Origin: Phanerochaete sordida
Taxonomy: Eukaryota; Basidiomycota; Agaricomycetes; Polyporales; Phanerochaetaceae
Assembly: GCA_019973155.2 (NCBI GenBank)
Contig: BPQB01000005.1
Span: forward strand, 186,001-250,000
Reading direction: 5' to 3'
Length of the DNA: 64,000 bases
Shown here: in pieces, positions 45,825 through 58,538 of the stretch
How positions within the stretch are numbered: position 1 is the stretch's first letter
Layout: each line of letters begins with the position of its first letter
Notes under the pieces: model-generated
Database searches by the model: none
What the model was told of the DNA's origin: nothing
The model's input: only the letters and a program-made list of their open reading frames with translations
Translations under genes and position numbers: made by a program

Positions 45825-46145
45825 GACGGCGGCGACGTGGAGATTTTGCGGCTCGGAGAGATGAGGGGGGATGCAGAGAGAGTTGGCTGTTGTTCGCGGC
45901 GGCGGTGGACAGTGCTGAGTGTGGTTGGGCAGAGGGTCAGATCCGTCCCGATCTCCCTTACATAAGCGCCAGTACGCGCAGGCGCCCTCGGTCCTCAGGC
46001 GCTCGTCCTCCGAGGGTTGCGCGGGTGCTTTGACGCGCACCAACTCATTTCGCACCTCTACAACGACGAGAGTGCGCACTGTCACGGATGATTCTATTGA
46101 TACGTAGAGTCGCTAGTTTTTACATCGTCGTGGTGCACGAATCAA
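45825..46145. other. Intergenic region between XPO1 and AFG2
   Basis: XPO1 promoter and 5' UTR plus the AFG2 3' UTR. No extra gene is seen. Confidence 0.45.
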
Positions 46146-49031
<2,886 letters not shown>

Positions 49032-49500
49032 CTCAAGGTCGTGGTTGTGAGCAGAGTTTTGCAGCAAAAGGTGGGCCAGTCTTGGCTTGCACAGTCGGCT
49101 CTCAAAGGACACGACGTACCCACCACTAACAGGCGAATCGCTATTGGTGACCGAACAGTCGTCCTTTGGCGATGGCCGCGGGTTCAAACGTTCATAGAAA
49201 TTTTTGGCGTCGCAGCGTCTACTACGACGCGTCTGCTTAGCGGTCCCGAGGAATGCGGATACCGTGACGACGCACACAAGCTCAGCGGTAACCGTATTGT
49301 ACAGATTGCTGTTCATTTCGCGTCACTCAGCGCACCGTTGTTACATGTTTGTTTCATGTTTCTATCCGTCATGATTTCATGCGCTACAAGTCGTACAAGG
49401 AATAAAGAGTGCTTCGAGCTGTATCAAAAGGACAACAACACAACAAGAGGAAAAGAGCGAGCAAGCAAGTACAGCAACCTAACACGACAAGGTGAACCTT
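49032..49500. other. Intergenic region between AFG2 and the Ssb gene
   Basis: Promoter of AFG2 and 3' UTR of the Hsp70 gene, both on the minus strand. A CGGGTTCAAAC string near 49161-49172 resembles a tRNA B-box, but no A-box or cloverleaf fits around it. Confidence 0.4.
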
Positions 49501-51615
49501 TTACCGGAGACCGGCAGTCGCCTTTTGGAGGGCACGCTTGATGCCCAGCTGCGCCTTCCTGAGCTCATCGGACGTCGAGTCCTCGATCTCGAGCTTCTCG
49601 AGGGCACGGGCAAGCTCAGCCTCAACCTGAGCCTTGGCACCGCGCTTGAGCTTCATGGAGAGCTCGGGGCTGGTGATGGTGTTCTCGACCTGGTGGATGT
49701 AGGCCTCGAGGTCGGACTTCGCCTCGTGGCGGGCGGAGAAGTCCTTGTCAGCCTGCTTGAACTGCTCGGCATCCTTGATCATCTGCTCGATCTCGGCGGA
49801 CGAGAGACGGCCGACAGAGTTGGTGATGCCTGAAAAGATACGGGTCAGCATTATCTCCCGATCCCTACAATGTTTGACTTACTGATCTGAGCCTTGCGGC
49901 CGGAGGCGCGGTCCTGAGCAGTGACCTTGAGGAGACCGTTGGCGTCGACCTCGAAGGTGGTGACGAGCTCGGCCTGGCCGCGGGGCATCGGGGGAATGCC
50001 GTTGAGCTCGAACTCGCCGAGCAGACGGTTGTCACGGCACTGGGTGCGCTCACCCTCGTACACGGGGAAGGTGACGGTGGTCTGGTTGTCCTCGACGGTG
50101 GTGAAGACGCGGGACTTGTTGGTGGGGATGGGGGTGTTGCGGGGAACGACGACACCGAAGATGTCACCCTGCATGGCGACACCGAGGGAAAGAGGGGCAA
50201 CGTCGAGGAGGAGGAGGTCGGCAGTCTTGTCGGAGGTCTGGCCAGTGAGAACGGCAGCCTGGACGGCAGCACCGTAGGCGACAGCCTCATCGGGGTTGAT
50301 GGACTTGTTGAGCTGACGGCCACCGAAGTACTCCGAGACGAGCGACTGGACCTTGGGGATACGGGTAGAGCCACCAACGAGGACGATGTCGTCGACCTTG
50401 TCGCGCGGCATCTTGGCATCCTTCAGGACACGCTCGACGGGGTCGATGGTGGACTTGAAGAGGGTGGCGTTGATCTCCTCGAAACGAGCACGGGTGATGT
50501 TCGCAGAGAAGTCCTCGCCCTGGTAGAGCGAGTCGACCTCAACGGTGGTCTGAGTAACGCTGGAGAGGGTGCGCTTGGCGCGCTCGCAAGCGGAACGGAG
50601 ACGACGGATGGCACGAGCATCCTCGGTGATGTCGTGACCGGTCTTCTTCTGGAACTCCTTCTTGAAGTGCTCGAGAAGGTTGTTGTCGAAATCCTCACCA
50701 CCCAAGTGAGTGTCACCAGCGGTAGCCTTGACGGCGAAGACACCACCGGTGATGTTGAGGAGGGAGACATCGAAAGTACCACCACCAAGATCGAAAATCA
50801 GGACGTGCTTCTCCTGCGCAGACTTCGAGTCGAGACCGTAGGCAATAGCGGCCGCGGTGGGCTCGTTAATGATACGGAGAACCTCGAGACCAGCGATGGA
50901 ACCAGCATCCTTGGTGGCAAGACGTTGCGAGTCGTTGAAGTAGGCGGGGACCCTAAAAAGAGCAGAAATTGTCGCGTGAGACTGAAGCCGCTTTATGCAC
51001 GCGATAGGGAAACTTACGTGACAACAGCCTTCTTGACCTCCTTGCCCAACTTCGCCTCAGAAATTTCCTTCATCTTCATGAGAACCATAGAAGAGATCTC
51101 CTGGGGGGAGAAGGTCTTGTCCTCGTTGAGGTACTGGACCTTGATGAACGGAGCACCGTCCTTTTCGATGACCTCGAAGGGCCAGTGAACCATGTCCTTC
51201 TTGACGTCCGGGTCACTAAAATCAGGTTAAGACGCGTCGCAAGCTGTTAAAAAGTCCATGACTCACTCGAAGCGACGACCAATGAGACGCTTAGCGTCGA
51301 AGATCGTGTTCTTCGGGTTCATGGCAGCCTGGTTCTTGGCGGCATCACCAATGAGACGCTCCTCAGCGGAGAAAGCGACATAGGAGGGTGTTGTCCGGTT
51401 ACCCTCTGTAGAAAATGAGTCCCCCAGCTATTGCGAGCGTTCCAAGGCACTTACGGTCGTTGGCAATGATCTCGACACGGTCGTTTTGCCAGACACCAAC
51501 ACACCTGCATTCCGACATTGAGCTAGGGCTTCAAAGCGTGCCATTTACCACGAAAAACTCACGAGTAGGTGGTACCAAGGTCGATACCAATAGCACCTTC
51601 GTACACGTCCTCCAT
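49501..51615 (-). CDS. SSB1: Ribosome-associated Hsp70 of the Ssb type
   Basis: Six exons (51615-51563, 51504-51455, 51405-51267, 51215-51018, 50952-49883, 49829-49501) give 612 aa, the same length as yeast Ssb1. The nucleotide-binding domain shows [26 protein letters not shown] and [12 protein letters not shown]; the linker is [12 protein letters not shown]. The type is set by [11 protein letters not shown] at the start, [17 protein letters not shown], the NAVGRLSS-like [16 protein letters not shown] segment and a C-terminus ending TAGLR. It lacks the EEVD tail of Ssa-type Hsp70s. Ssb binds ribosomes with RAC and chaperones nascent chains. Third positions are strongly biased, fitting high expression. 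Divergent from the uS2m gene with 165 bp between starts. Confidence 0.95.
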
Positions 51616-51780
51616 TTTTTGGTAAAGAAAGGGAAAGTGAAGAGAGGAAAAGAGAGATGAAGTGGTGGGTGGTGGGCAAGCGGCTCGACGAGAAAAACTT
51701 GAAAATCGATTGACGCTGCTGATGTAAGCGGAAAGTGCCAGAGTTAGACGCCAGCGCCTACTGCTCCTCACGCTTCCGCC
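51616..51780. promoter_or_regulatory. 165-bp shared divergent promoter, Ssb / mitochondrial uS2
   Basis: The start codons of the Ssb gene (-) and the uS2m gene (+) are only 165 bp apart, so one compact region must drive both. I see no clean TATA box. Purine-rich runs (GAAAGGGAAAG, GAGAGGAAAAG) lie next to the Ssb start on the + strand and may be its pyrimidine-rich leader read from the other strand. Confidence 0.55.
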
Positions 51781-52778
51781 ATGTCGAGCCAACTTGCAAG
51801 GCCCTCGTTCGCGGCCGCCGCAAGATGTGCCCGACGGCCGCCTCGCTCGCTGGCAGGCGTCGGTGCCGTCCGCAGCTACCTCAAGTCCACCGGCGAGGAG
51901 CCCCTGCTCCAGACCGAGTATGACTGGGTCAATATGCAGGCCAACCGCCAGAGCTTCAGGACTCTCGGTATGTCCCTTCGAACAAACGTCCAGCTGCTCC
52001 AGAATATCTCAAGTCGCGTTTACCATCTCCAGTTGAGACCTTTGGTAGCCACGGCTCTACCCAGACGCGAGAAAACACATTCCAGCCCCACCATCCCCTT
52101 CACCGACCCACCGCGCCTTCACAAAGCACGCTGTCCGCCCTCCTCGCCGCCGGAGCACACCTCGGACACTCAAAATCTCTCATGAACCCGAACTTTGTGC
52201 CATATGCCTACGGCGAGCGCGCGGGTATCACCATCATCGACCTCGACCACACACTCCCGCTGCTCCGTCGCGCGGCGAAGGTCGTGCGCAGCGTGACCGC
52301 GAAGAACGGCATGGTCGTCTTCGTCGGCACGCGACCCGACCTCCGCGTTGTCGTCCGCAAGGCCGCCGAGCGCCTGGGCAACAACGGCTACCACGTCGGC
52401 GAACGGTGGCTGCCAGGCACTCTGACCAACAGCATCGAGCTTTTCGGGGTCGAGGAACGCCGAACAAAGCGCCTCGTCCCGGACTTGGTCGTCCTCCTCA
52501 ACCCCATCTCGAACTTCAACGCGATACGCGAATGTGCCATGCAGAACGTCCCGACCATTGGCATCGTCGACTCGAATGTCGACCCACGACTCGTCATGTA
52601 CCCAATACCCGCCAACGACGAGAGTACCCGGACGGCCGAGCTTGTTGCCGGAGTCCTCAGTGTGGCTGGCCGAGAAGGCGTCGCTTTGGGAGAGGCCGAG
52701 GCACTGAAGTTGAGACAGGCGGACATCGCACAGAAGAGGGCGACTCTCAGCAGGAGAGAGACAAAAGTTCAGTCATGA
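51781..52778 (+). CDS. MRP4: Mitochondrial small-subunit ribosomal protein uS2m (MRP4)
   Basis: Two exons (51781-51967 and 52033-52778) give 310 aa. The Arg/Ala/Ser-rich N-terminus (SSQLARPSFAAAARCARRPP) is a mitochondrial presequence. The uS2 core shows LLAAGAHLGHSKSLMNPNF, IDLDHTLPLLRRAAKVV, FVGTRPDLRVVVRKAAE and GYHVGERWLPGTLTN, then PDLVVLLNPISNFNAIREC and PTIGIVDSNVDPRLVMYPIPANDES. The last two are the classical S2 signature regions. It belongs to the mitoribosomal small subunit. Its stop lies 28 bp from the stop of convergent TRP2, so the 3' UTRs almost certainly overlap. Confidence 0.95.
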
Positions 52779-52806
52779 TATCGTATTAGAGCCCTCTATT
52801 CTAATT

Positions 52807-54604
52807 TTACTGCTCGCTTTTGGAGACATTTTGAATGTCATACCAGTACTCTGCAGCACGCGGTAAATGAGATTTGAACGCGCTCGAAGAGTTGAAGCAC
52901 TCACTTTCCGCCTGCTCAATAGCCCGGACGTTACCCTTGAGCTTGTTGACGGTCTCTATGTACTCGTCCTCTTCCACGCTGTCGTATACAATGCCTCCAC
53001 CTGCTTGCAAATACGCGGTGCCGTTCTTGAAGACCATAGTACGGATAGCTATGCACGTGTCCATCTCGTCGTCCGCGAAGTCGAAACGGCCGACCGCGCC
53101 GGCATACACACCCCGGCGATCCTGCTCGAGCTCGTAGACGATCTCAATAGCTTTGATCTTCGGTGCACCGGACACGGTGCCAGCAGGGAATATTGACCGG
53201 AAGGCGTCGAATCTGACCGGAGCAGTACATCAGCAGGCACCTTCGTTCCAACCACCAAGAGTACGCACCTCGTCTTGCCGTCGCGGAGAAGGCCGGACAC
53301 TTGGGATGTAAGATGGGTGACATGGCTAAATCGCTCCAGGCGCATCAGGTGGTCTACTTTGACCGTCTTAGGCTGGCAAACCCGGTTGACGTCGTTGCGG
53401 GCCAAGTCGACGAGCATGATGTGTTCTGCACGGTCTTTCTCGGAGTTCAAAAGCTCTTGACCGAGCCGTTCGTCCTCTACGTCGCGACGTCAGCATAGTG
53501 TTGAACTATCAGAGCAGCATGCGCGTACCTTCTGGGGTCGCCCCCCGCTTGATAGTTCCCGCGATGGCATGGTTGTAGACCGTGTTCTTCTCGACCTTGC
53601 ACAGGGTCTCCGGGCTCGCTCCCACGATCTGAATGTCACCGCAGTCCAAGTAGAACATGTAGGGACTTGGGTTGACTCTTCGAAGGTGGCGGTAGACATT
53701 GAAGGGGTGCAGAGAAGTGGGACGTGCTAGTCGCTGAGATGGGACGGCTTGGATGATGTCTCCTGCGACGATGTGCTCCTTCAGCTTGGTCACGAAGCCT
53801 TCGTAACCTGCCTTGCCGACGTTTGACACGGCCTCGGCGCCCAAGGTAGTAATGGGTGGCTGGGGAACCTCGGGCGTGATGGGCTCGAGGACAAGCTTGG
53901 CTAGCCGACGCGCCTTTGCGACCGCGTTGTCGTACATGAACGGCAGGTTGCTCGGGGACATGCCGTCGGGGAAGAACATGTGAGAGACAGCCTTGACGGT
54001 CTGGAATAGATGGTCGTAGATGACGATAGAGTCTGCGAGCATGAAGACGGATTCTGGGACACCGAGCGTATCTTTGGTGGGACGTGCAGTCTTCGGCTCG
54101 AAGTGCTGGATGCAGTCGTACGCGACATAGCCGATGGCGCCACCTGTGAACGTCGGGACCTCTGGCAGCTTCACATACTTGTGCTGCGCCAGCTCCTGCT
54201 GCAGAGGGACGGTAGGGTCGCCCTTGATGAGCTCGTTCGGGCCTGTCTTAATGACCTTAAATGGGTCTACCAGCCCGCATCAAAGGCTGCAGCATACGAG
54301 ACGGCACTTGCCACTTACCAGCACCAACGAAACTGTAACGTGCCAGGTTCTCTCCGTTAACGACAGACTCGAGCAGGAAGCTGTACTTCGACTCCTTCGA
54401 TATGCGCAGGTAGGCCGTGCATGGTGTGAGGAGGTCGCCCGGGAGCTCAACGAATACGGGAACGCAATTGCCCCGCTTTTCCTTGAGGACAAGCTGCTCG
54501 ACTAGCGAGAGTGGTGGGTATGCCGGGAGCCTCTTGAAGAAAACACAAGAGTCAGCATATGTCTATTGGCATGTTGTCTGGGTGTAACTCACGCCAACGT
54601 CCAT
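52807..54604 (-). CDS. TRP2: Anthranilate synthase component I (TRP2/TrpE)
   Basis: Six exons (54604-54593, 54532-54319, 54266-53529, 53476-53269, 53212-52905, 52850-52807) give 507 aa. The first exon encodes only MDVG. The N-terminal regulatory part contains [21 protein letters not shown], typical of TrpE with its Leu-Glu-Ser tryptophan-feedback motif. The chorismate-binding part has [52 protein letters not shown] and [17 protein letters not shown], and ends with the AGGGIVYDS loop. The enzyme makes anthranilate from chorismate using ammonia from a glutaminase partner that is not in this window. All catalytic motifs are intact. Two TGACTC words lie 27-50 bp upstream of the start. Confidence 0.97.
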
Positions 54605-54630
54605 GGCGGTTGTGGTGTAAGAGGACGGAA

Positions 54631-54653
54631 TGACTCGCGTTTGAACTTGACTC
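54631..54653. promoter_or_regulatory. Pair of TGACTC words upstream of TRP2
   Basis: TGACTC occurs at 54631-54636 and again at 54648-54653 on the + strand, in the 271 bp between the TRP2 and SHQ1 starts. TGACTC is the core of the Gcn4/CPC1 site (TGASTCA) used for general amino-acid control of tryptophan genes in other fungi. The seventh base (G or C) is not the ideal A. Confidence 0.35.
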
Positions 54654-54875
54654 CCGCTACATCGTCGGCACTTCTATATCCTCCTCGCCATCTGCTGATA
54701 CGCCGGAATCTCCCCAGGGTGCTGTATCATCTTCTTGTGGCAACAAATTTTCGACGCCTGGTCCTGCAATTTGTTCTCCGAGTCGCTTCGTCCGCGTCGC
54801 GGCAGCACCTGAAGACCCCGATCCGCTACTTCACCGTTCCTCGGCCTCTCTCTCTGGTTCCGCCACCAAGCCATC

Positions 54876-56554
54876 ATGATAACGCCACGCTTTTCGTGTT
54901 CGCAGTCGGAGAAATCTGTCACGGTGTCCGTGTACTGCCCTTCCGTTCGTGTGAGTACAAAGCCTCTGCTCCTGCGAGGCCGGAACTGACATGTCTCGCT
55001 CGGAAGTAGGCATCTGACGTCGAGATAAACGTGGACGACACGTTGTTCACCCTGCACATAAACCCCTACTATCTGCGACTGAACTTCCCCCACGCGCTGC
55101 AGGAAGATGATGAAGCCTCAGCGCAGTACGATCCGGCGTCGGGCTTCCTGACCGTCACTTTGACCAAGGCCGTCCCCGGACAGGACTTTGAGGACCTGGA
55201 CCTCCTCGCAAAATTGCTCGCGCCGCGGCCGACGGAGCAACCATCTCAGGGCCCGCTGATAGAGGTCTTGGACAGCCAGAGTGCCGAAGTGTCCCCCGAG
55301 GATGACCTTGTCGCACGAGCGGAGGGTCTTAGTCTGGAACAGCAGGAAATCCTTGAAGGTGCGTTATTTAGCCCCTGCTATCTTTCCATTTACTGATAAT
55401 AGTTCAGCTGCTGCGAACGACTGGCAGCTACCTCAAGAAGTCCCGGAGCCTCTGGATAAGCTGAAGACGACACCGCAGGAACGTTATGGCTTCCTCGACA
55501 TGTATTCGGGGTTCTTCCAGCACATACAACATCAGCCAAACGAAATTAATGAGATCGGCGAGGATGTTGAGACATGCCCTCCGGCTGAGCGAAGGAAACG
55601 ACGGCTACAACGTGAAGAAGAAAAATGGGACGAAGACCATTATATGTGAGTTGCCTCCTTCACAGGTGGACTACTGGTGTGCTCACGCCCCCTAGGGCTG
55701 ATTTTGTCGACGATGAATATATCCAAGAACTCCTCCATTGGACTCATCCGCATACACAGCCAGTCACGGAGTTCCAGTACACGGAAGCGGAGAACATGAA
55801 GATGCTCCGACTACCGCGGAAAGAATGTACGTGCCTGCGATCTCCTCGGATGTCTTTGTTGCTGACCTCGTTCAAGATCTTGCAACCCCCTACCAGACAC
55901 ATCAGCTCTACCTGACGCTACTCACCCTACTTTTCGCCTACGCGTACGAGTCGCGTACGACCCAGCAGGACCCGACCCCGGAGAGCGGCTGGACGATCAG
56001 CTCTCTCGTGCCGGCCTTCACGGCGCTCGACCCACCGCCATACTCGCCAACCCCCAAGGCCGCCCCAGAGACGTTCGACCCGTCGGAGCTCGCGGCAACG
56101 TTCACCACGTCCTACCGCCGGTCGCTCGCCTTCCCGCTGTTCCGGTCGTGGGCCCTCGCGGAGCGCTGCCGCGCAGACGTCGCGGCGTTCCTGCGCGGCG
56201 GAAAGCGCATGGTCGTGCGGTGCCTGCTCGAGATGAAGGACGTCCTCGACCACCACGAGGTGTACTACGTCTATAGCAAGATCTGGGTCGACGACTTCTG
56301 CGTCTGGGTCCAGTCGGCGAGGTGAGTCGCCACATTTCGTTCTCGCGACGCTCGTCCCATACTGACCGCTCGACAGCGACGAGGCGCTGCTGCAGCTCGC
56401 CGACGCGGTGGCGTCGCTCAAGATGGAAAAGAGCGCCGTCGGCTGGGGCCTCGAAGAGCTGGAGAAGATCGCGCGGGAGGATCTGGACCGGTCCAGCGAC
56501 AGCGACGACGAGTCGGAGGACGAGGTGGAGCGTATGCTTCCCGCTCCCTTGTGA
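54876..56554 (+). CDS. SHQ1: H/ACA snoRNP assembly factor SHQ1
   Basis: Six exons (54876-54950, 55010-55358, 55408-55645, 55696-55826, 55877-56321, 56377-56554) give 471 aa. An N-terminal CS (Hsp20-like) domain starts MITPRFSCSQSEKSVTVSVYCP and includes NPYYLRLNFPH and GFLTVTLTK. The C-terminal SHQ1-specific domain carries YGFLDMYSGFFQHI, AERRKRRLQREEEKWDEDHYMADFVDDE-type text, LLTLLFAYAYESR and VRCLLEMKDVLDHHEVYYVYSKIWVDDFCVW. The tail is acidic. SHQ1 chaperones Cbf5/dyskerin before H/ACA RNP assembly. The order of motifs follows human and yeast SHQ1. The fourth intron (49 nt) had to be placed before DLATPYQ to link the two frames. Confidence 0.94.
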
Positions 56555-58538
56555 GCGCGGATGCACTGCGCAGCCCGACTTGCCCGGTCGCGTGGAGCTG
56601 TTTGTGACGAGAGGGGTAAGTACCGGTGCCACGCGCAGTACGCCAGTATCTCACTGTGGTAGTCAGCCCGGCCATACGTACAGCCAACGCTAGACGAAAA
56701 CAGTAGAACCTAGCGCGTCGCCCTAAAATAAAACGTCCAGTTCCTCGAGGAATACAGTACCGCTGTGCACATGAGATTGGTGCGCTGAAACCTTGGCGAA
56801 TAGCTCTCATCGGGCTACCCTCGCCCGGAGCTCGAGATCTGACTCTGGGATCGCCACCTCACACCGATGAGACCGTGCGCCCATATGCGTCCGAAGGTTC
56901 GGTGCCGTTCAACCCTGTACAAGCTGCGGTCCCGAGACATCCATTCATCGGTTGAGGAAGGTGTGAGTGTACCCACGGCAGAATCTAATTGGCTGCTTGC
57001 GGTCGTGTGAGCAGCCCATGAAGGTCGCTTTAGGTCTCAGGCCCGAACAAGACGTCCACCTCGCGCACACATGGTGACTCACCTGCACAACGGAAGGTCT
57101 CGCAGCGGCTGGTGGTGGGGGCAGCGCAAGCGGAGGCCCTGTCACGCAACGGAAAGCTGTTTCTTGGCGAGAGCATATCAGTCAAATTCCGGGTGCGACT
57201 TTGAGCTTACCGCCAACTATCCCCGCTGCATTGAACGGACGAAGCCTTGGCTACGGCAAGTCCGTCGACGCATGGGTGCACAGACCCTACCGCCGTATTC
57301 TGGGCTGGAGTCCAGGCTGCCTTACCGTTAGCCAAGCACACGACCAGGGCAGCAAGGCCACTCACATGGGGCGAAGCCGTACGACTTGTGACTCGCCTGG
57401 CAAATTCCCTCGGACGAGTGGGTCGCGAACTGTAATGCGCGGCATGTGCGGGTGACAGCGGCTCACTTTCGTAACAGTCGTACAGAGTAAGGCGTGCCGT
57501 GAGCCTGTCGCGGTCAGGGCCCCCAAAGACGGGTGAGCAAGGTAGCAAGCTCCCGTCAAGTCGTAGACACATGCTTCCAGCTGCGTACCATCATGTGGCT
57601 TGACATACCCAAGCCTACAGCATATGGGCCATGCCGGCAGGACCGCGGTCGTATGTCACGAAACTTCGATGGCACCGATATCTGCATGGGGTCACGGGTG
57701 CCGAGCACCAAAGACATCAAGCCAGTGACGAAGACACACCATCCCCCGCCCCAGCCAAACCACCACACCTTCCAAAGCCGACCTACCAGCGGCCGCGCCG
57801 ATGGCGCATCACGTTCAAGCGCATGGCGACCGCCTCGCTCAGATCGGCGCCTGCGCTACCCGCGAGACTCGCGCATCGCGAAGCAGCGGGCAGAACGGTA
57901 CACGCAGCGCGGCGGCGATCGCACGCCGCAGGCGACGCGAGCGAGCGCGCGCCGCAACAGCCCCCGCGCCGTCTGGCCTCGTCTCACCGCGCGAGAACCC
58001 CCAGCGCGCGCAGCCGAGCGATCGCGACGGAGCCCCGGCGGCGCGGGCGTCGAGCCAGCGTCGCGCGATTTTCGGGTGGCAGAGCTGGGAAGCCGCCGCG
58101 TGTTCGAGAACCTGCGGGCGGGGCGACGGCGGACACCCGACGTCAGCCGCGTGCGCCCGGGAGCAGGCGACGCCACCCTCGTCCGCCTTCTAGTGCGCCA
58201 CCCCCTGGTGGTGGCGCACCCCCAGCTGCGTGTGCACGCGCCGGCCCCGACGATAAATGAATTTTCGGAGGTGCGACAAGCGGGTGGTGCACGGTGTCTT
58301 CTTCGCGGTGCCGCGGCAGGCAGCCCCGCAGATTGCGCTTCGCGGCGCCGAGCCGTCGCACCGCGCGGACGGCTGCGTCCCCGTGAGGTCATACAAAAAC
58401 TTTAAAATCGACACGCCAGGGTGCGCTCCAAAGTAATAAATACAGCATGCAGACGTAGGATGGATGTGAGTGCGTCGATCCGAGCTGTCCTGAACACATC
58501 ATGCAGCGCACGCTCCATGCACCAAGCGGCGTCCCACC
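56555..58538. other. 2 kb region between two convergent genes, no recognisable gene
   Basis: Both flanking genes end here, so no promoter is needed, yet the gap is nearly 2 kb. A 290-codon Arg/Ala/Pro-rich frame (+ 57533-58405) overlaps equally open antisense frames and looks like a GC artefact. An A-box-like TGGCAGAGCTGG near 58077 has no pairing T-arm. A small undetected gene or non-coding RNA is possible. Confidence 0.35.

Noticed and set aside
49155..49180. B-box-like GGGTTCAAAC in the AFG2 upstream region
   Set aside because: No A-box or cloverleaf at the needed distance.
49865..51188. Long ORFs overlapping the Hsp70 gene in another minus-strand frame and on the + strand
   Set aside because: They are shadows of the strongly codon-biased SSB1 exon, rich in Ser/Pro/Val or Thr/Val, with no promoter, splice sites or family features.
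58070..58135. tRNA-like A-box (TGGCAGAGCTGG) followed by GTTCGA
   Set aside because: The flanks of GTTCGA do not pair as a T-arm, the B-box deviates, and no acceptor stem can be formed.
57533..58405. 290-codon + strand ORF
   Set aside because: Arg/Ala/Pro-rich composition, equally long antisense frames and no homology features point to a GC-driven open frame.
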